Positions 8,467 to 17,520 of a DNA stretch of 64,000 nt are shown here, piece after piece (the first letter of the stretch is position 1; each line of letters begins with the position of its first letter). Source of the stretch: Paenibacillus sp. MMS18-CY102 (GTDB taxonomy: Bacteria; Bacillota; Bacilli; Paenibacillales; Paenibacillaceae); contig NZ_WSTC01000002.1 in NCBI RefSeq assembly GCF_009789195.1, forward strand, positions 124,001-188,000, given 5' to 3'. The notes beneath the pieces are model-generated. The model worked only from the letters and a program-made list of their open reading frames with translations, did no database searches and had not been told where the DNA came from. The position numbers were made by a program, and so were the translations under genes.

Positions 8467-11400
8467 ATGAAACGAACATTTTCGAAGCGACTAGCGCAGT
8501 TGTTGGCCGTAAGCTTGTTCATTTCCTGCTTTACTGGCGTATTCGCGCCTAAGTCTTCTGCGGCCGTTAGCACACCGGTAAAGGTGTGGGAAACACGGGG
8601 GGACAAAAGCAAGCTAATTAGTGCGGAGCCGGACGTCGCATTCACGGCTGACACGAATCCAATGGATCTGACGATCAACGTAAACGAGAACAAAACGTAT
8701 CAATCGATGGACGGATTCGGCGCGTCGATGACAGATTCCTCTGCATGGCTGATTGCGAACAAGCTGACCCAGCCTGCTCGCGACAATCTGATGCAAACGC
8801 TATTCGACCGCAACAGCGGCGTTGGCTTTAGCTATGTGCGCGTGCCGATGGGCGCGAACGATTTTTCCTTGAGCAATTATACGTATGATGATATGCCGCC
8901 AGGGCAGACGGATGAAAATCTGGATCATTTTTCGATCGATCATGATAGCGCATACATGATTCCGGTGCTCCAACAAGCGCTGGCAATTAACCCGCAATTG
9001 AAAATTATGGCGACGCCTTGGACCGCGCCAGCTTGGATGAAAACGAACGGTGCGCTTAATAAAGGGCAGCTCAAGCCAGAGTATTATGACGTATACGCGC
9101 AATATTTCGTTAAGTTTATTCAAGCGTATGCGAATGAAGGCTTGCCAATTGACGCGATTACGCTGCAGAATGAGCCGCATTTTGAGCCGAGCGGCTATCC
9201 GGGCATGCGGATGGAACCGAGCGACCAAGCTAATTTTGTCAAAAATAGCTTAGGCCCCGCATTCCAAGCCGCAGGCATCCAGACAAAAATTATCGTGTGG
9301 GACCATAACTGGGATGAGCCGAACTATCCGATCGACGTATTAAATGATCCGCAGGCGAAAGCTTATATCGCAGGATCGGCGTTCCATGCTTATGCAGGCA
9401 TCGTGGATAACCAAGCTTTCGTACACGACCAGCATCCAGATAAGGACATCTACTTTACGGAAAGCTCCGGCGGTGAGTTTGCGAATGTGTTCGGCGCTAA
9501 CGTCGTGTGGGATGTGCAAAATCTTGTCATCGGCGCGACACGCAACTGGGCAAAAACGTCGCTGAAATGGAACTTTGCGCTGGACGAAGCCCATGGCCCG
9601 ACGAATGGCGGATGCGCAGACTGCCGCGGTATCGTGACGATCAACCAACAGACAGGTGATGTTACGTATAACGAAGAGTTCTACTCCCTTGGCCAAGCGA
9701 GCAAGTTCATTGCGCCAGGTGCAGTACGCATTCAATCCAACACGTTTGGCAATGGCAGCATTGAAGATGTAGCTTTCAAAAATGTAGACGGTTCCAAAGT
9801 GCTGGTGGCGCTGAACTCGTCCAAGCAAGCGAAGGCGTTCAAGGTTCGCTGGGGCTCACAGAGCTTCACCTATACGCTCGAAGCAGGCGCTGTCGCGTCC
9901 TTCGTATGGGAAGGAACGCAGCAGGGTGATGTGCTAGCGAACCCTTACAGCAAGCTGGAAGCGGAAGATTTTGATTCAATGAACGATGTACAAACAGCGA
10001 TTACGCCGGATGCAGGCGGCGGCAAGGCAGTCGGGCAGACGAGCGAAGGCAGTTACATTGCGTTCAATAATGTCGAGTTCGTGAACGGAACAGCAAGCTT
10101 GAAAGTACGCGCTGCAGTTGAAGAGGATGCCCAGTTGGAGTTCAAGCTGGATAGCCCGACTGGCCGTACGATTGGCAGCATTGATTTGGCACCGAGCACA
10201 GGCGCTGGTGCAACGCCGCAATGGGTGACGAGCACTGCGCCGATCGATTCCGTAACCGGAACGCATACGCTCTATGTGCTGTTCCATGGCAAAGCGAATG
10301 TAAACTGGCTGCAATTTTCATTTGATGTGTTCCAAGACACACTGAACTACATGAGCCTATCTGGCGGTTTGGAAGCGGGGACGCTGGAAGGATGGAACGA
10401 ATCGGTGCCGAATGGCCAAGCCTCCGCGCACAAAGCAGACAGTGATGGCCCGCGCAGCGGAAGCTACAAGCTGACGTACTATGCGGGAGCTGATTATCAG
10501 CAATCGACTTCACATGTCGTGAAAGTGCCAAACGGAACGTACCGTGCGTCGGTATGGTACCAGAAGGGCTCGAACACGAATGTGCAGCTGAATGCGAAAA
10601 ACTACGGCGGCGCAGATCTTAGCGCTCCGGCTAGCACAACCGACTATGTCGGCCAATGGACACAGCTTGTCATTCCTAACATCCAAGTATCCAATGGGCT
10701 AGTGGAAATCGGCGTATCGGCGACGAATAAGGGTGGCGAGTGGGCGGCATTCGACGACTTCGAGCTGTTCCGTACGACATCCAAAGCGCCTGCGGCTGAG
10801 CGGGGAACGGCTGCTCCGGCTGTCCCAACGAACGTAACTGCGCAAGTGGACCAAGGCAATAACATCGTCCTGCAATGGGATGCGGTTCCACAAGCGGAAG
10901 GCTACAAAATTTATCGTTCTGCACTCGACTCTGCTTCTGTTACCGGAGCGGTTTATGATGAGTTCCAAGAAATCGGAATCGCGCCAGCATCTTCGGCAAG
11001 CTATTCGGACCTGGGGCTGCGCGGCGATTCGACGTTCTACTATCGCGTGACAGCATTCAATGGCACGGGCGAATCGATTGCTTCTGATCGCGCTTTTGCT
11101 ACAACGGACCCTGGCAATGACGCGCAAGCGCCTGCTGCCCCGACCGGCCTGAAGGCAGAGAGTGGCGTAGGGCAAATTAAGCTGGCGTGGGAACCGAATC
11201 TAGAGAGTGATTTTGTAAAATACAACATCTATCGCGATGGCACGAAGATTGCATCCGTTAGCCCAGCTACTGTAACGACCTATACGGTGAAAAATCTAAT
11301 CGCTGGCGTGAACTATAGCTTCACGGTGACAGCGGTTGACCAAGCGGGTAACGAATCGGCACATAGTGTGGCACAAATCGCTGCTTCCCAAGCAGTGGGT

Positions 11401-13479
11401 ACGCTGGTTCCATTGCCGAATATGGACTTCGAGACGGGCTCGATGGACCAATGGTCTGAATGGCATCCTGGCCAACAGCCGCTTGCAGCCTTTGTCGACA
11501 ATGACGGCCCGCGCGGCCAATACAAGCTGACGCATTGGGGCGGAAGCGATTACCAGCAGTCCACGTACCGGACGCTTCAATTGCCGAACGGCATGTATAA
11601 AGCACAAGTATGGGTGCGTACAGGCGGCGGCCAGAACACGTTCCAAATGGAAGTGAAAAACTACGGCGGCAGCCAGAAGAATAAGGACCTTCGTTCCGCA
11701 AGCGGCGCGTCGTGGACGGCCTTTGCAATCGACAACATTAAAGTAACGAACGGCCAGTTGGAGATTGGCGTCTTCTCTGATGCAAAGGGCGGCAATTGGG
11801 CGGCAATCGATGACTTTGAAATTTTCAGCTACGCGCCAGCTATGCCGACTGGGCTTCAAGCCGTTGCCGGAGACGCGCAAGCGACACTGCAATGGACAGC
11901 GAATACGGAATACGATATCGCTTCGTACAACGTGTACCAAGATGGGAATCTTGTTGACAATGTAACGGGCCAATCGGTCACGATTCCGTCGTTGGTGAAT
12001 GGCCAGGCTTACTCGTTCAAGGTGAGCGCACTGGATACGGATGGCAATGAATCCTTCTCTTCTACACCGGTTACAGTGACGCCGCAAGCAGCGGTTGTGC
12101 CGCCGGATAACGGCAACGGCAACGGTAACGGTGAAGGCAACGGTACCGGTAATGGTGAAGGCAATGGCACTGGCAATGGTGAAGGCAACGGCACCGGCAC
12201 CGGTAATGGCACGGGCGGCGGCGTGATCGTTGGCCCAGCGCAGCAGCCAACGGTTAAATATGCAAACGGCATTTCTACGATTAGCCAATTGGACGTAAAA
12301 ACAAGCACGGCTGCAGGTGCAGTAACAGCTGCTGTATACGTTCCGGCATCAATCGTGCAAGAAGCTGCCAACCATAACCCGGTTAGCAGCATCGTCGTTC
12401 ATGTAAGCGAGCAGGCAAAAGCAGAAGAACTAGCTGTTACTCTGCCGGTTGCCTCGCTTCAAGCAATTAGCAAGCTTAAACCAGACGTATCGATTACTGT
12501 ACAATGGGGCGGCGTATCCTATGAGCTGCCATTAGCAGCGGGTGCTTCCAACTTGGCGCAAACGGGTTCACAAGCAGAGCTGACGGTTCGCATTACACCA
12601 GCTAGCAGCGCGGACCAGAAGAAATGGGAGCAAGCGGTGAAGCAAGCAGGAGGCTCGATGCTCACGCCAGCAGTATCCTTCAGCGTGTTTGTGAAGGATG
12701 GCGGCCGTACACAGGAAATTACGAGCTTCGGCAAACATCATGTGAAGCGCACGCTCATACTGGGCCAAGGCACAAATGCCGAGCATGCGGTTGGCGTCAC
12801 GATGGACCAATCGGGCCAATTGCAGTTTGTTCCAACTACATTCGGCAAGCAGCAAGACGGTACGGTACAGGCTTCCCTGCAAAATAACCATAACAGCGGC
12901 TATGCGGTAATCCAACTGGAGAAAACCTTCAGCGACATCGCAACGCATTGGGCGAAGGGCAGCATTGAGTCGCTCGCTTCGAAACTGATTGTTACCGGTG
13001 CAACGGAAGACACCTTCCAACCACAACGCACGGTCACTCGTGCTGAATGGGTAGCATTGCTCGTAAGAACGCTTGGATTGGAGCAAAAGGCAGGAACAAC
13101 AGCAGCGTTCTCAGACGTAAAAGCGGATCAATGGTTCGATGGAGCGGTAGGTGCAGCAGTTGAGGCGAAGCTGGTGCAAGGCTTCGAGGACGGTTCCTTC
13201 CGCCCGAACGCGCCAGTAACGCGTGAGCAAATGGTTGTTTCGCTTGCGAATGCGCTCGCTTTCGCGAATAAAGCGCAAGCAGCAGGCGATGCTGCAAGCG
13301 TGGCCAGCCTTAAGGATGGCCAGGACGTAGCAGAATGGGCAGTCCCGGCACTCCAGCAATTGCTGGAATCGGGTATCGTAAGCGGTACGCCGCAAGGCTT
13401 CTTCTATCCGAAGAATAATGCGACTCGCGCCGAGGCAGCAGTAATGATCGATCATTTGCTGCAACAATTGAATAGCTAG
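8467..13479 (+). CDS. Giant S-layer-anchored GH30 glycosidase with CBM6, paired CBM, FN3 and SLH domains
   Basis: 1670 residues; ATG 8467 has AAAAGGAG upstream. The order is: signal peptide (to about residue 32); GH30 barrel with acid/base E236 (LQNEPHFEPS) and nucleophile E332 (FTESSGG); C-terminal beta domain; CBM6-like domain (about 494-617); galactose-binding-like CBM (about 624-770); two FN3 domains; a second copy of the same CBM (about 985-1125); a third FN3; a Gly/Asn/Glu/Thr linker (about 1215-1253); an uncharacterised domain; and three SLH repeats (about 1487-1535, 1546-1600, 1614-1665). The catalytic domain (RVPMGANDFSLSNYTYDD) is closest in style to the beta-1,6-glucanase/glucocerebrosidase branch of GH30. 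It should act on the cell surface, attached to secondary wall polymer. Substrate is inferred only. Confidence 0.9.
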   Translation: MKRTFSKRLAQLLAVSLFISCFTGVFAPKSSAAVSTPVKVWETRGDKSKLISAEPDVAFTADTNPMDLTINVNENKTYQSMDGFGASMTDSSAWLIANKLTQPARDNLMQTLFDRNSGVGFSYVRVPMGANDFSLSNYTYDDMPPGQTDENLDHFSIDHDSAYMIPVLQQALAINPQLKIMATPWTAPAWMKTNGALNKGQLKPEYYDVYAQYFVKFIQAYANEGLPIDAITLQNEPHFEPSGYPGMRMEPSDQANFVKNSLGPAFQAAGIQTKIIVWDHNWDEPNYPIDVLNDPQAKAYIAGSAFHAYAGIVDNQAFVHDQHPDKDIYFTESSGGEFANVFGANVVWDVQNLVIGATRNWAKTSLKWNFALDEAHGPTNGGCADCRGIVTINQQTGDVTYNEEFYSLGQASKFIAPGAVRIQSNTFGNGSIEDVAFKNVDGSKVLVALNSSKQAKAFKVRWGSQSFTYTLEAGAVASFVWEGTQQGDVLANPYSKLEAEDFDSMNDVQTAITPDAGGGKAVGQTSEGSYIAFNNVEFVNGTASLKVRAAVEEDAQLEFKLDSPTGRTIGSIDLAPSTGAGATPQWVTSTAPIDSVTGTHTLYVLFHGKANVNWLQFSFDVFQDTLNYMSLSGGLEAGTLEGWNESVPNGQASAHKADSDGPRSGSYKLTYYAGADYQQSTSHVVKVPNGTYRASVWYQKGSNTNVQLNAKNYGGADLSAPASTTDYVGQWTQLVIPNIQVSNGLVEIGVSATNKGGEWAAFDDFELFRTTSKAPAAERGTAAPAVPTNVTAQVDQGNNIVLQWDAVPQAEGYKIYRSALDSASVTGAVYDEFQEIGIAPASSASYSDLGLRGDSTFYYRVTAFNGTGESIASDRAFATTDPGNDAQAPAAPTGLKAESGVGQIKLAWEPNLESDFVKYNIYRDGTKIASVSPATVTTYTVKNLIAGVNYSFTVTAVDQAGNESAHSVAQIAASQAVGTLVPLPNMDFETGSMDQWSEWHPGQQPLAAFVDNDGPRGQYKLTHWGGSDYQQSTYRTLQLPNGMYKAQVWVRTGGGQNTFQMEVKNYGGSQKNKDLRSASGASWTAFAIDNIKVTNGQLEIGVFSDAKGGNWAAIDDFEIFSYAPAMPTGLQAVAGDAQATLQWTANTEYDIASYNVYQDGNLVDNVTGQSVTIPSLVNGQAYSFKVSALDTDGNESFSSTPVTVTPQAAVVPPDNGNGNGNGEGNGTGNGEGNGTGNGEGNGTGTGNGTGGGVIVGPAQQPTVKYANGISTISQLDVKTSTAAGAVTAAVYVPASIVQEAANHNPVSSIVVHVSEQAKAEELAVTLPVASLQAISKLKPDVSITVQWGGVSYELPLAAGASNLAQTGSQAELTVRITPASSADQKKWEQAVKQAGGSMLTPAVSFSVFVKDGGRTQEITSFGKHHVKRTLILGQGTNAEHAVGVTMDQSGQLQFVPTTFGKQQDGTVQASLQNNHNSGYAVIQLEKTFSDIATHWAKGSIESLASKLIVTGATEDTFQPQRTVTRAEWVALLVRTLGLEQKAGTTAAFSDVKADQWFDGAVGAAVEAKLVQGFEDGSFRPNAPVTREQMVVSLANALAFANKAQAAGDAASVASLKDGQDVAEWAVPALQQLLESGIVSGTPQGFFYPKNNATRAEAAVMIDHLLQQLNS
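12112..12225 (+). repeat. Low-complexity GGCAACGG-type repeat encoding a Gly/Asn linker
   Basis: Inside the large GH30 gene, near-identical short units alternating GGC-AAC-GGT-GAA and ACC-GGC codons encode a Gly-Asn-Gly-Glu/Thr linker. It joins the binding modules to the domain before the SLH repeats. Copy number may vary between strains through slippage. It is an in-frame protein linker, not a CRISPR. Confidence 0.8.
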
Positions 13480-13498
13480 TATAACCCTCAATAGATTA

Positions 13499-13540
13499 GA
13501 CACCTGGAGTAAGGCAACATAAACTCCAGGTGTCTTTTTC
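13499..13540 (+). terminator. Rho-independent terminator
   Basis: GACACCTGGAGT (13499-13510) pairs perfectly with ACTCCAGGTGTC (13523-13534) and is followed by TTTTTC. It ends the SLH-GH30 transcript and isolates the second GH30 gene, which would therefore need its own promoter. Confidence 0.9.
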
Positions 13541-13573
13541 TATAAATAAAAAATGTGAGAGGATGTGTTAGTA

Positions 13574-15904
13574 GTGAGATTTTCGCTTTTAGGCAGGCCG
13601 GTTAGCCGTATCATCGTATTATCCTTGTTTTCAGCCTTGTTAGCTTTCGGAGGGTTCAGCAATCTGCTTCCCAAAGCCGAGGCGGCCAATGAGGCCGTTC
13701 AGGTGTGGATGACAACTGCGGATCAATCCAAGCTATTGCAGCCGCAAAGCAATGTTTCGTTTTCTCCTGTAAGCGCTGCCAATCCGACGACGATCAACGT
13801 GAATGAGAATGTGGCGTACCAGTCGATGGATGGTTTTGGTGCAGCGATGACAGGCTCGTCCGCGTATTTGTTCAACAACAAGATGAGTGCTTCCCAGCGA
13901 AATACGCTGTTTGATGAGCTGTTCACAAGCAGCGGCATTCGGTTGAATTTTGTCCGCCAGACGATTGGCGCATCCGACTATTCCTTGAGCAGCTTTACGT
14001 ATAATGACCGTCCATCTGGCCAAACGGACCCGAATCTTGTGAACTTTGGATTGGGGCAAGATTTAAACGATGTCGTTCCTATGCTGAAGGCGGCGAAAGC
14101 GAAAAATAGCGGCCTCCTCATTCTCGGCACGCCTTGGAGCGCGCCCGCATGGATGAAGAACAATCAATCGCTTAACGGGGGAAGCCTTCAAACCCAGCAT
14201 TACGGCACTTATGCGAATTATCTTGTGAAGTATATTCAGGCTTATCAGGCGCAAGGGCTCCCGATCTACGCGATTACGCCCCAGAATGAGCCGCTGCACC
14301 AGACATCAAGCTACCCGAGTATGGGGATGTCAGCAGCCGAGCAAACCAATTTTATTAAAAACAACCTCGGGCCAGCATTTGCAAGCAACGGAATTACGGC
14401 GAAAATAATTGGCTATGACCATAACTGGGACCAACCGGGTTACCCGACGACGATTCTAAACGATGCCCAAGCAAAAGGCTATGTGGCCGGCTCGGCATTC
14501 CACTGCTACGGAGGGGATGTGGCAAACCAAACGAATGTTCATAATGCTTACCCGGACAAAGGCATTTGGTTCACCGAATGCTCGGGGGGCGAATGGAGCA
14601 CGGATTTCGGTGCCAATCTGAAATGGAATATGTCCAACTTGGTGATCGGATCGATTCGCAATTGGGCGAAGAGCGTACTGTTGTGGAACCTCGCGCTCGA
14701 CCCATCCCATGGACCGACGAATGGCGGCTGCACGAACTGCCGCGGCGTAGTTACGGTTGACAATAGCGGCAATGTGAAGAAGGAAGTCGAATATTACGTG
14801 CTGGGCCATGCGAGCAAATTCGTCGACAACGGCGCGGTTCGCATCGATACGAACAACTTCGCTGGCGGCATCGAGAATGTGGCGTTCAAAAACCCAGACG
14901 GATCGAAGGTGCTTATCGCTCTCAATAATAGCTCTTCCAGCAACACATTCAAGGTCGCATGGGGATCGCAAGCGTTTACCTACACGCTTCCGGCAGGCGC
15001 CGTTGCGACATTCAAGTGGAGCGGGACGCCGGGCGGCGGCACGAACCCCACAGTGAAGGATGCATTCAGCCAGATCGAAGCCGAGAATTATGATGGCCAG
15101 GTTGGCGTACAGCTTGAAGCGACTTCTGATACAGGCGGCGGCCAAAACGTAGGCTGGATTGACAATGGCGACTATATTTTCTTTAACCAAGTCGATTTCG
15201 GCAGTGGCGCTGCGAGCTTGCAAGCAAGAGTGGCTAGTGCAGCTAGCGGCGGAAACATTGAGGTTCGGCTGGGCAGCCCAACAGGTACGTTAGTTGGCAC
15301 ATGTATGGCGGCTGCAACTGGCGGGTGGCAAACATGGACGACGATAACATGTCCGATCTCCGGCGCAAGCGGCGTTCAGAACGTTTATTTGAAATTTTCA
15401 GGCGGCATTAACTTGAACTGGATCAAGTTTTCCCAATCTTCCGTGCAGCCTCCGGGCTCGACGGCAATCGAATCGGGAAAAATCTACACGATCACATCCA
15501 AATCAAGCGGCAAAGCGCTGGACATTAAAGATGGCTCGACAGCAGACGGCGGGGTGTTTCAGCAGTGGACACTTACAGGCGGCACGAATCAGCAATTCAG
15601 AGTCGAGAATGTTGGCGGAGGCTACTATAAGCTAACGAATATCACCAGCGGCAAAGCGCTTGATGTGAAGGATGTATCGACCGCTGACGGCGCGATTATC
15701 CAACAGTGGGCTTATGGCAGCGGCACAAACCAGCAATGGCAGATTATTGCCACAACCGCTGGCTATTACAAAATCGTCAACCGCAACAGCGGCAAGGCGG
15801 TTGATATTCTTAATGCGTCTGCTGCCGATGGCGCGAGCATCGTTCAATCCACGGACAATGGCGGCAACTCGCAGTCATGGGCATTTCAAAAAGTGGGCAA
15901 TTAA
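13574..15904 (+). CDS. Secreted GH30 glycosidase with CBM6 and ricin-type beta-trefoil (CBM13)
   Basis: About 776 residues from GTG 13574, which has GAGAGGA eleven bases upstream; a GTG at 13565 is too close to that site. A signal peptide ends near PKAEA. The GH30 barrel has acid/base E239 (TPQNEPLH) and nucleophile E335 (FTECSGG). A CBM6-like domain spans about 496-622 (DAFSQIEAENYDG, GWIDNGDYIFF). The C-terminus (about 634-776) has three QxW-type repeats of a ricin B lectin (GKALDI, GKALDV, GKAVDI). The catalytic half is clearly paralogous to the neighbouring SLH-bearing enzyme, but this one has no anchor and should be released. The likely substrate is a beta-glucan-like polymer, by family inference. 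Confidence 0.9.
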   Translation: MRFSLLGRPVSRIIVLSLFSALLAFGGFSNLLPKAEAANEAVQVWMTTADQSKLLQPQSNVSFSPVSAANPTTINVNENVAYQSMDGFGAAMTGSSAYLFNNKMSASQRNTLFDELFTSSGIRLNFVRQTIGASDYSLSSFTYNDRPSGQTDPNLVNFGLGQDLNDVVPMLKAAKAKNSGLLILGTPWSAPAWMKNNQSLNGGSLQTQHYGTYANYLVKYIQAYQAQGLPIYAITPQNEPLHQTSSYPSMGMSAAEQTNFIKNNLGPAFASNGITAKIIGYDHNWDQPGYPTTILNDAQAKGYVAGSAFHCYGGDVANQTNVHNAYPDKGIWFTECSGGEWSTDFGANLKWNMSNLVIGSIRNWAKSVLLWNLALDPSHGPTNGGCTNCRGVVTVDNSGNVKKEVEYYVLGHASKFVDNGAVRIDTNNFAGGIENVAFKNPDGSKVLIALNNSSSSNTFKVAWGSQAFTYTLPAGAVATFKWSGTPGGGTNPTVKDAFSQIEAENYDGQVGVQLEATSDTGGGQNVGWIDNGDYIFFNQVDFGSGAASLQARVASAASGGNIEVRLGSPTGTLVGTCMAAATGGWQTWTTITCPISGASGVQNVYLKFSGGINLNWIKFSQSSVQPPGSTAIESGKIYTITSKSSGKALDIKDGSTADGGVFQQWTLTGGTNQQFRVENVGGGYYKLTNITSGKALDVKDVSTADGAIIQQWAYGSGTNQQWQIIATTAGYYKIVNRNSGKAVDILNASAADGASIVQSTDNGGNSQSWAFQKVGN

Positions 15905-15944
15905 TAAAGGTATATGATTAAGCGGTAACAAAAGGCTGGACAAA

Positions 15945-15990
15945 GAAGCGCCGAATCGAGTTCATTCGATTCGGCGTTTCTATTTCTTTT
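15945..15990 (+). terminator. Rho-independent terminator
   Basis: GAAGCGCCGAATCGA (15945-15959) pairs with TCGATTCGGCGTTTC (15966-15980) with one mismatch, then a T-rich tail follows. It ends the second GH30 gene. Confidence 0.85.
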
Positions 15991-16096
15991 TGCTTGCTAG
16001 ATAATGGGATTAAGATTGAACCTATCTTGTAATCCAGTGGCAATAATTCTATAATTAATGATATAACTATTTTTCTTTACTAAGGTTGAATGCCAC

Positions 16097-17110
16097 TTGG
16101 ATATTAAAATTGTCGATGTTGCCAAGCGGGCTGGCGTTTCGCCGGCTACCGTGTCACGTGTGCTGAACGACAGCAACTTGGTAACCGAGAAAACAAAACG
16201 CAAGGTGCTTGCGGTTATAGAAGAAATGGAATACCATCCGCATGCGGCTGCCAAGCAGCTTCGTTCGCAGCGAACGATGACGATTGGCGTCATTGTGCCC
16301 GATATCAATGTCTCCTACTTCTCTGAGATTATTAAAGGGATCGAGAATATGGCTTATGCGAAGAAGTATAAGCTTATTATTTGCGACTCGGACAATATGC
16401 TTGAGAAGGAAGCGGAGTATTTGGAGCTGCTCAAAAACCGGACAGTAGATGCGATGGTTATGGTCGTGCCGTTCATGAATGATGAGGACCTGTACGAATT
16501 GGCCGACAAAGGCTTCCTGATCGGTGTTGTCGGACGCTCCATCGCGCATGATGAAATTCCGACCTGCAAGACGGACAACGTGAAGTTTTCGCATGTCGCC
16601 GTCAACCATCTGATCGAGCAAGGCCATCGGAGCATCGCTTATATCGGCGGCTATTCGGATTCGGCAGAAAGCTATGAGCGTCTAGAAGGCTACATGAAGG
16701 CGCTTAAGGACCATCAAGTGCCGTTTCAGCCATCGCTAATCGATAATGGCGATTATCAGGAGATGGGCGGTTATGATGCGATGAATCGGCTGATGGACTG
16801 CGGCACGCCTTTCAGTGCCGTCTACGTTGCGAATGATGAGATGGCGCTCGGGGTCTATCGAGTTTGTCTAGAACGGGGCGTTCGGGTTCCCGAGGATATG
16901 GCTGTCGTAGGCGTCGATAACAACCGGATTTCGAGGTACATTAATCCGCCGCTCAGTACGGTTAGCCAGCCGAAGTATGCGATGGGAGCACTGATCGCGG
17001 AGAAGTTGATCGATCTCATGACGAACAAAGAATACGCCGAGAAGAAAGACTGGATTATTCATTCCGATCTCATTATCCGCGAGTCTTCCAGCTATAATCG
17101 AACGGAGTAG
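16097..17110 (+). CDS. LacI-family transcriptional regulator, paralogue of the gene at 1716
   Basis: 337 residues starting at TTG 16097, where AAGG lies about eleven bases upstream; the earlier ATG at 16090 is in another frame and stops after five codons. The N-terminal helix-turn-helix reads VDVAKRAGVSPATVSRVLND, and the rest is the ligand-binding domain ending with IGVDNN-like and QPKYAMGALIAEKLIDLM segments. It aligns with the first LacI protein over its whole length, including the recognition helix. The two may therefore see similar operators or are a recent duplication. It stands alone after the second GH30 gene and is followed by a terminator-like hairpin. Confidence 0.92.
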   Translation: MDIKIVDVAKRAGVSPATVSRVLNDSNLVTEKTKRKVLAVIEEMEYHPHAAAKQLRSQRTMTIGVIVPDINVSYFSEIIKGIENMAYAKKYKLIICDSDNMLEKEAEYLELLKNRTVDAMVMVVPFMNDEDLYELADKGFLIGVVGRSIAHDEIPTCKTDNVKFSHVAVNHLIEQGHRSIAYIGGYSDSAESYERLEGYMKALKDHQVPFQPSLIDNGDYQEMGGYDAMNRLMDCGTPFSAVYVANDEMALGVYRVCLERGVRVPEDMAVVGVDNNRISRYINPPLSTVSQPKYAMGALIAEKLIDLMTNKEYAEKKDWIIHSDLIIRESSSYNRTE

Positions 17111-17128
17111 CACCGAATTAGGCAAGGA

Positions 17129-17175
17129 GAAAGGGGGGCCCCGAATGCCGCGACGGCTGGAGGGCACCTCTTTTT
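17129..17175 (+). terminator. Degenerate member of a dispersed terminator-hairpin family
   Basis: AAAGGGGGGCCCC, a GCCG-cga-CGGC inner stem and GGAGGGCACCTCTTTTTC form an imperfect hairpin with a T run. The layout matches the better preserved copies at 46837-46884 and, on the other strand, 42953-43003. It lies after the second lacI and directly abuts the next repeat cluster. Confidence 0.6.
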
Positions 17176-17363
17176 CTAACGGACCTCAGAGCCGTGATAG
17201 CCCATCCAAAAGCACCAGTTGCAAATGTAACGGACCTCACAGCCGTTATTTAGCCATTTTGCTGCCTCGTGAGAGGAATATTGGCCAAATAGCGGCTGCT
17301 TGGTCCGCTAGAACACAAATGTGCTTGAATTTGATTAAATAAGGCCCACTCGGTCCGTTAGAG
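17176..17363. repeat. TAACGG...CCGTTA palindromic repeat cluster, locus B
   Basis: Two direct units (17176-17199, slightly decayed to CCGTGA; 17227-17252) are followed by two inverted units (about 17283-17312 and 17337-17363, both ending in GTCCG(C/T)TAGA). The head-to-head plus-plus-minus-minus layout is the same as at the other loci. No coding sequence is seen between 17111 and 17520; this cluster and two hairpins fill it. Confidence 0.85.
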
Positions 17364-17400
17364 TTTCCGCCATACGGTTTCTTATTGTTTAGGCAGATGA

Positions 17401-17447
17401 AAGAAGGGTGCCCCTAAAGTTTACGCTTTAGGGGCACCCTTCTTTTG
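17401..17447. terminator. Strong bidirectional terminator hairpin
   Basis: A perfect 20-bp stem (17401-17420 with 17427-17446) with a six-base loop, flanked by A and T runs, lies downstream of the minus-strand padR gene. It can also stop transcripts coming from the left. Confidence 0.9.
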
Positions 17448-17520
17448 GCGCTTTGGCCGAATATAGGATGTGCGCTTCTATGTGCAGGGAATCCAGCCTG
17501 TTACAACTAGCGCTTGCCGG

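Noticed and set aside
12112-12225. Regular short repeats resembling a small repeat array
   Set aside because: They are in-frame codons of a Gly/Asn linker with no spacers, so this is not a CRISPR.
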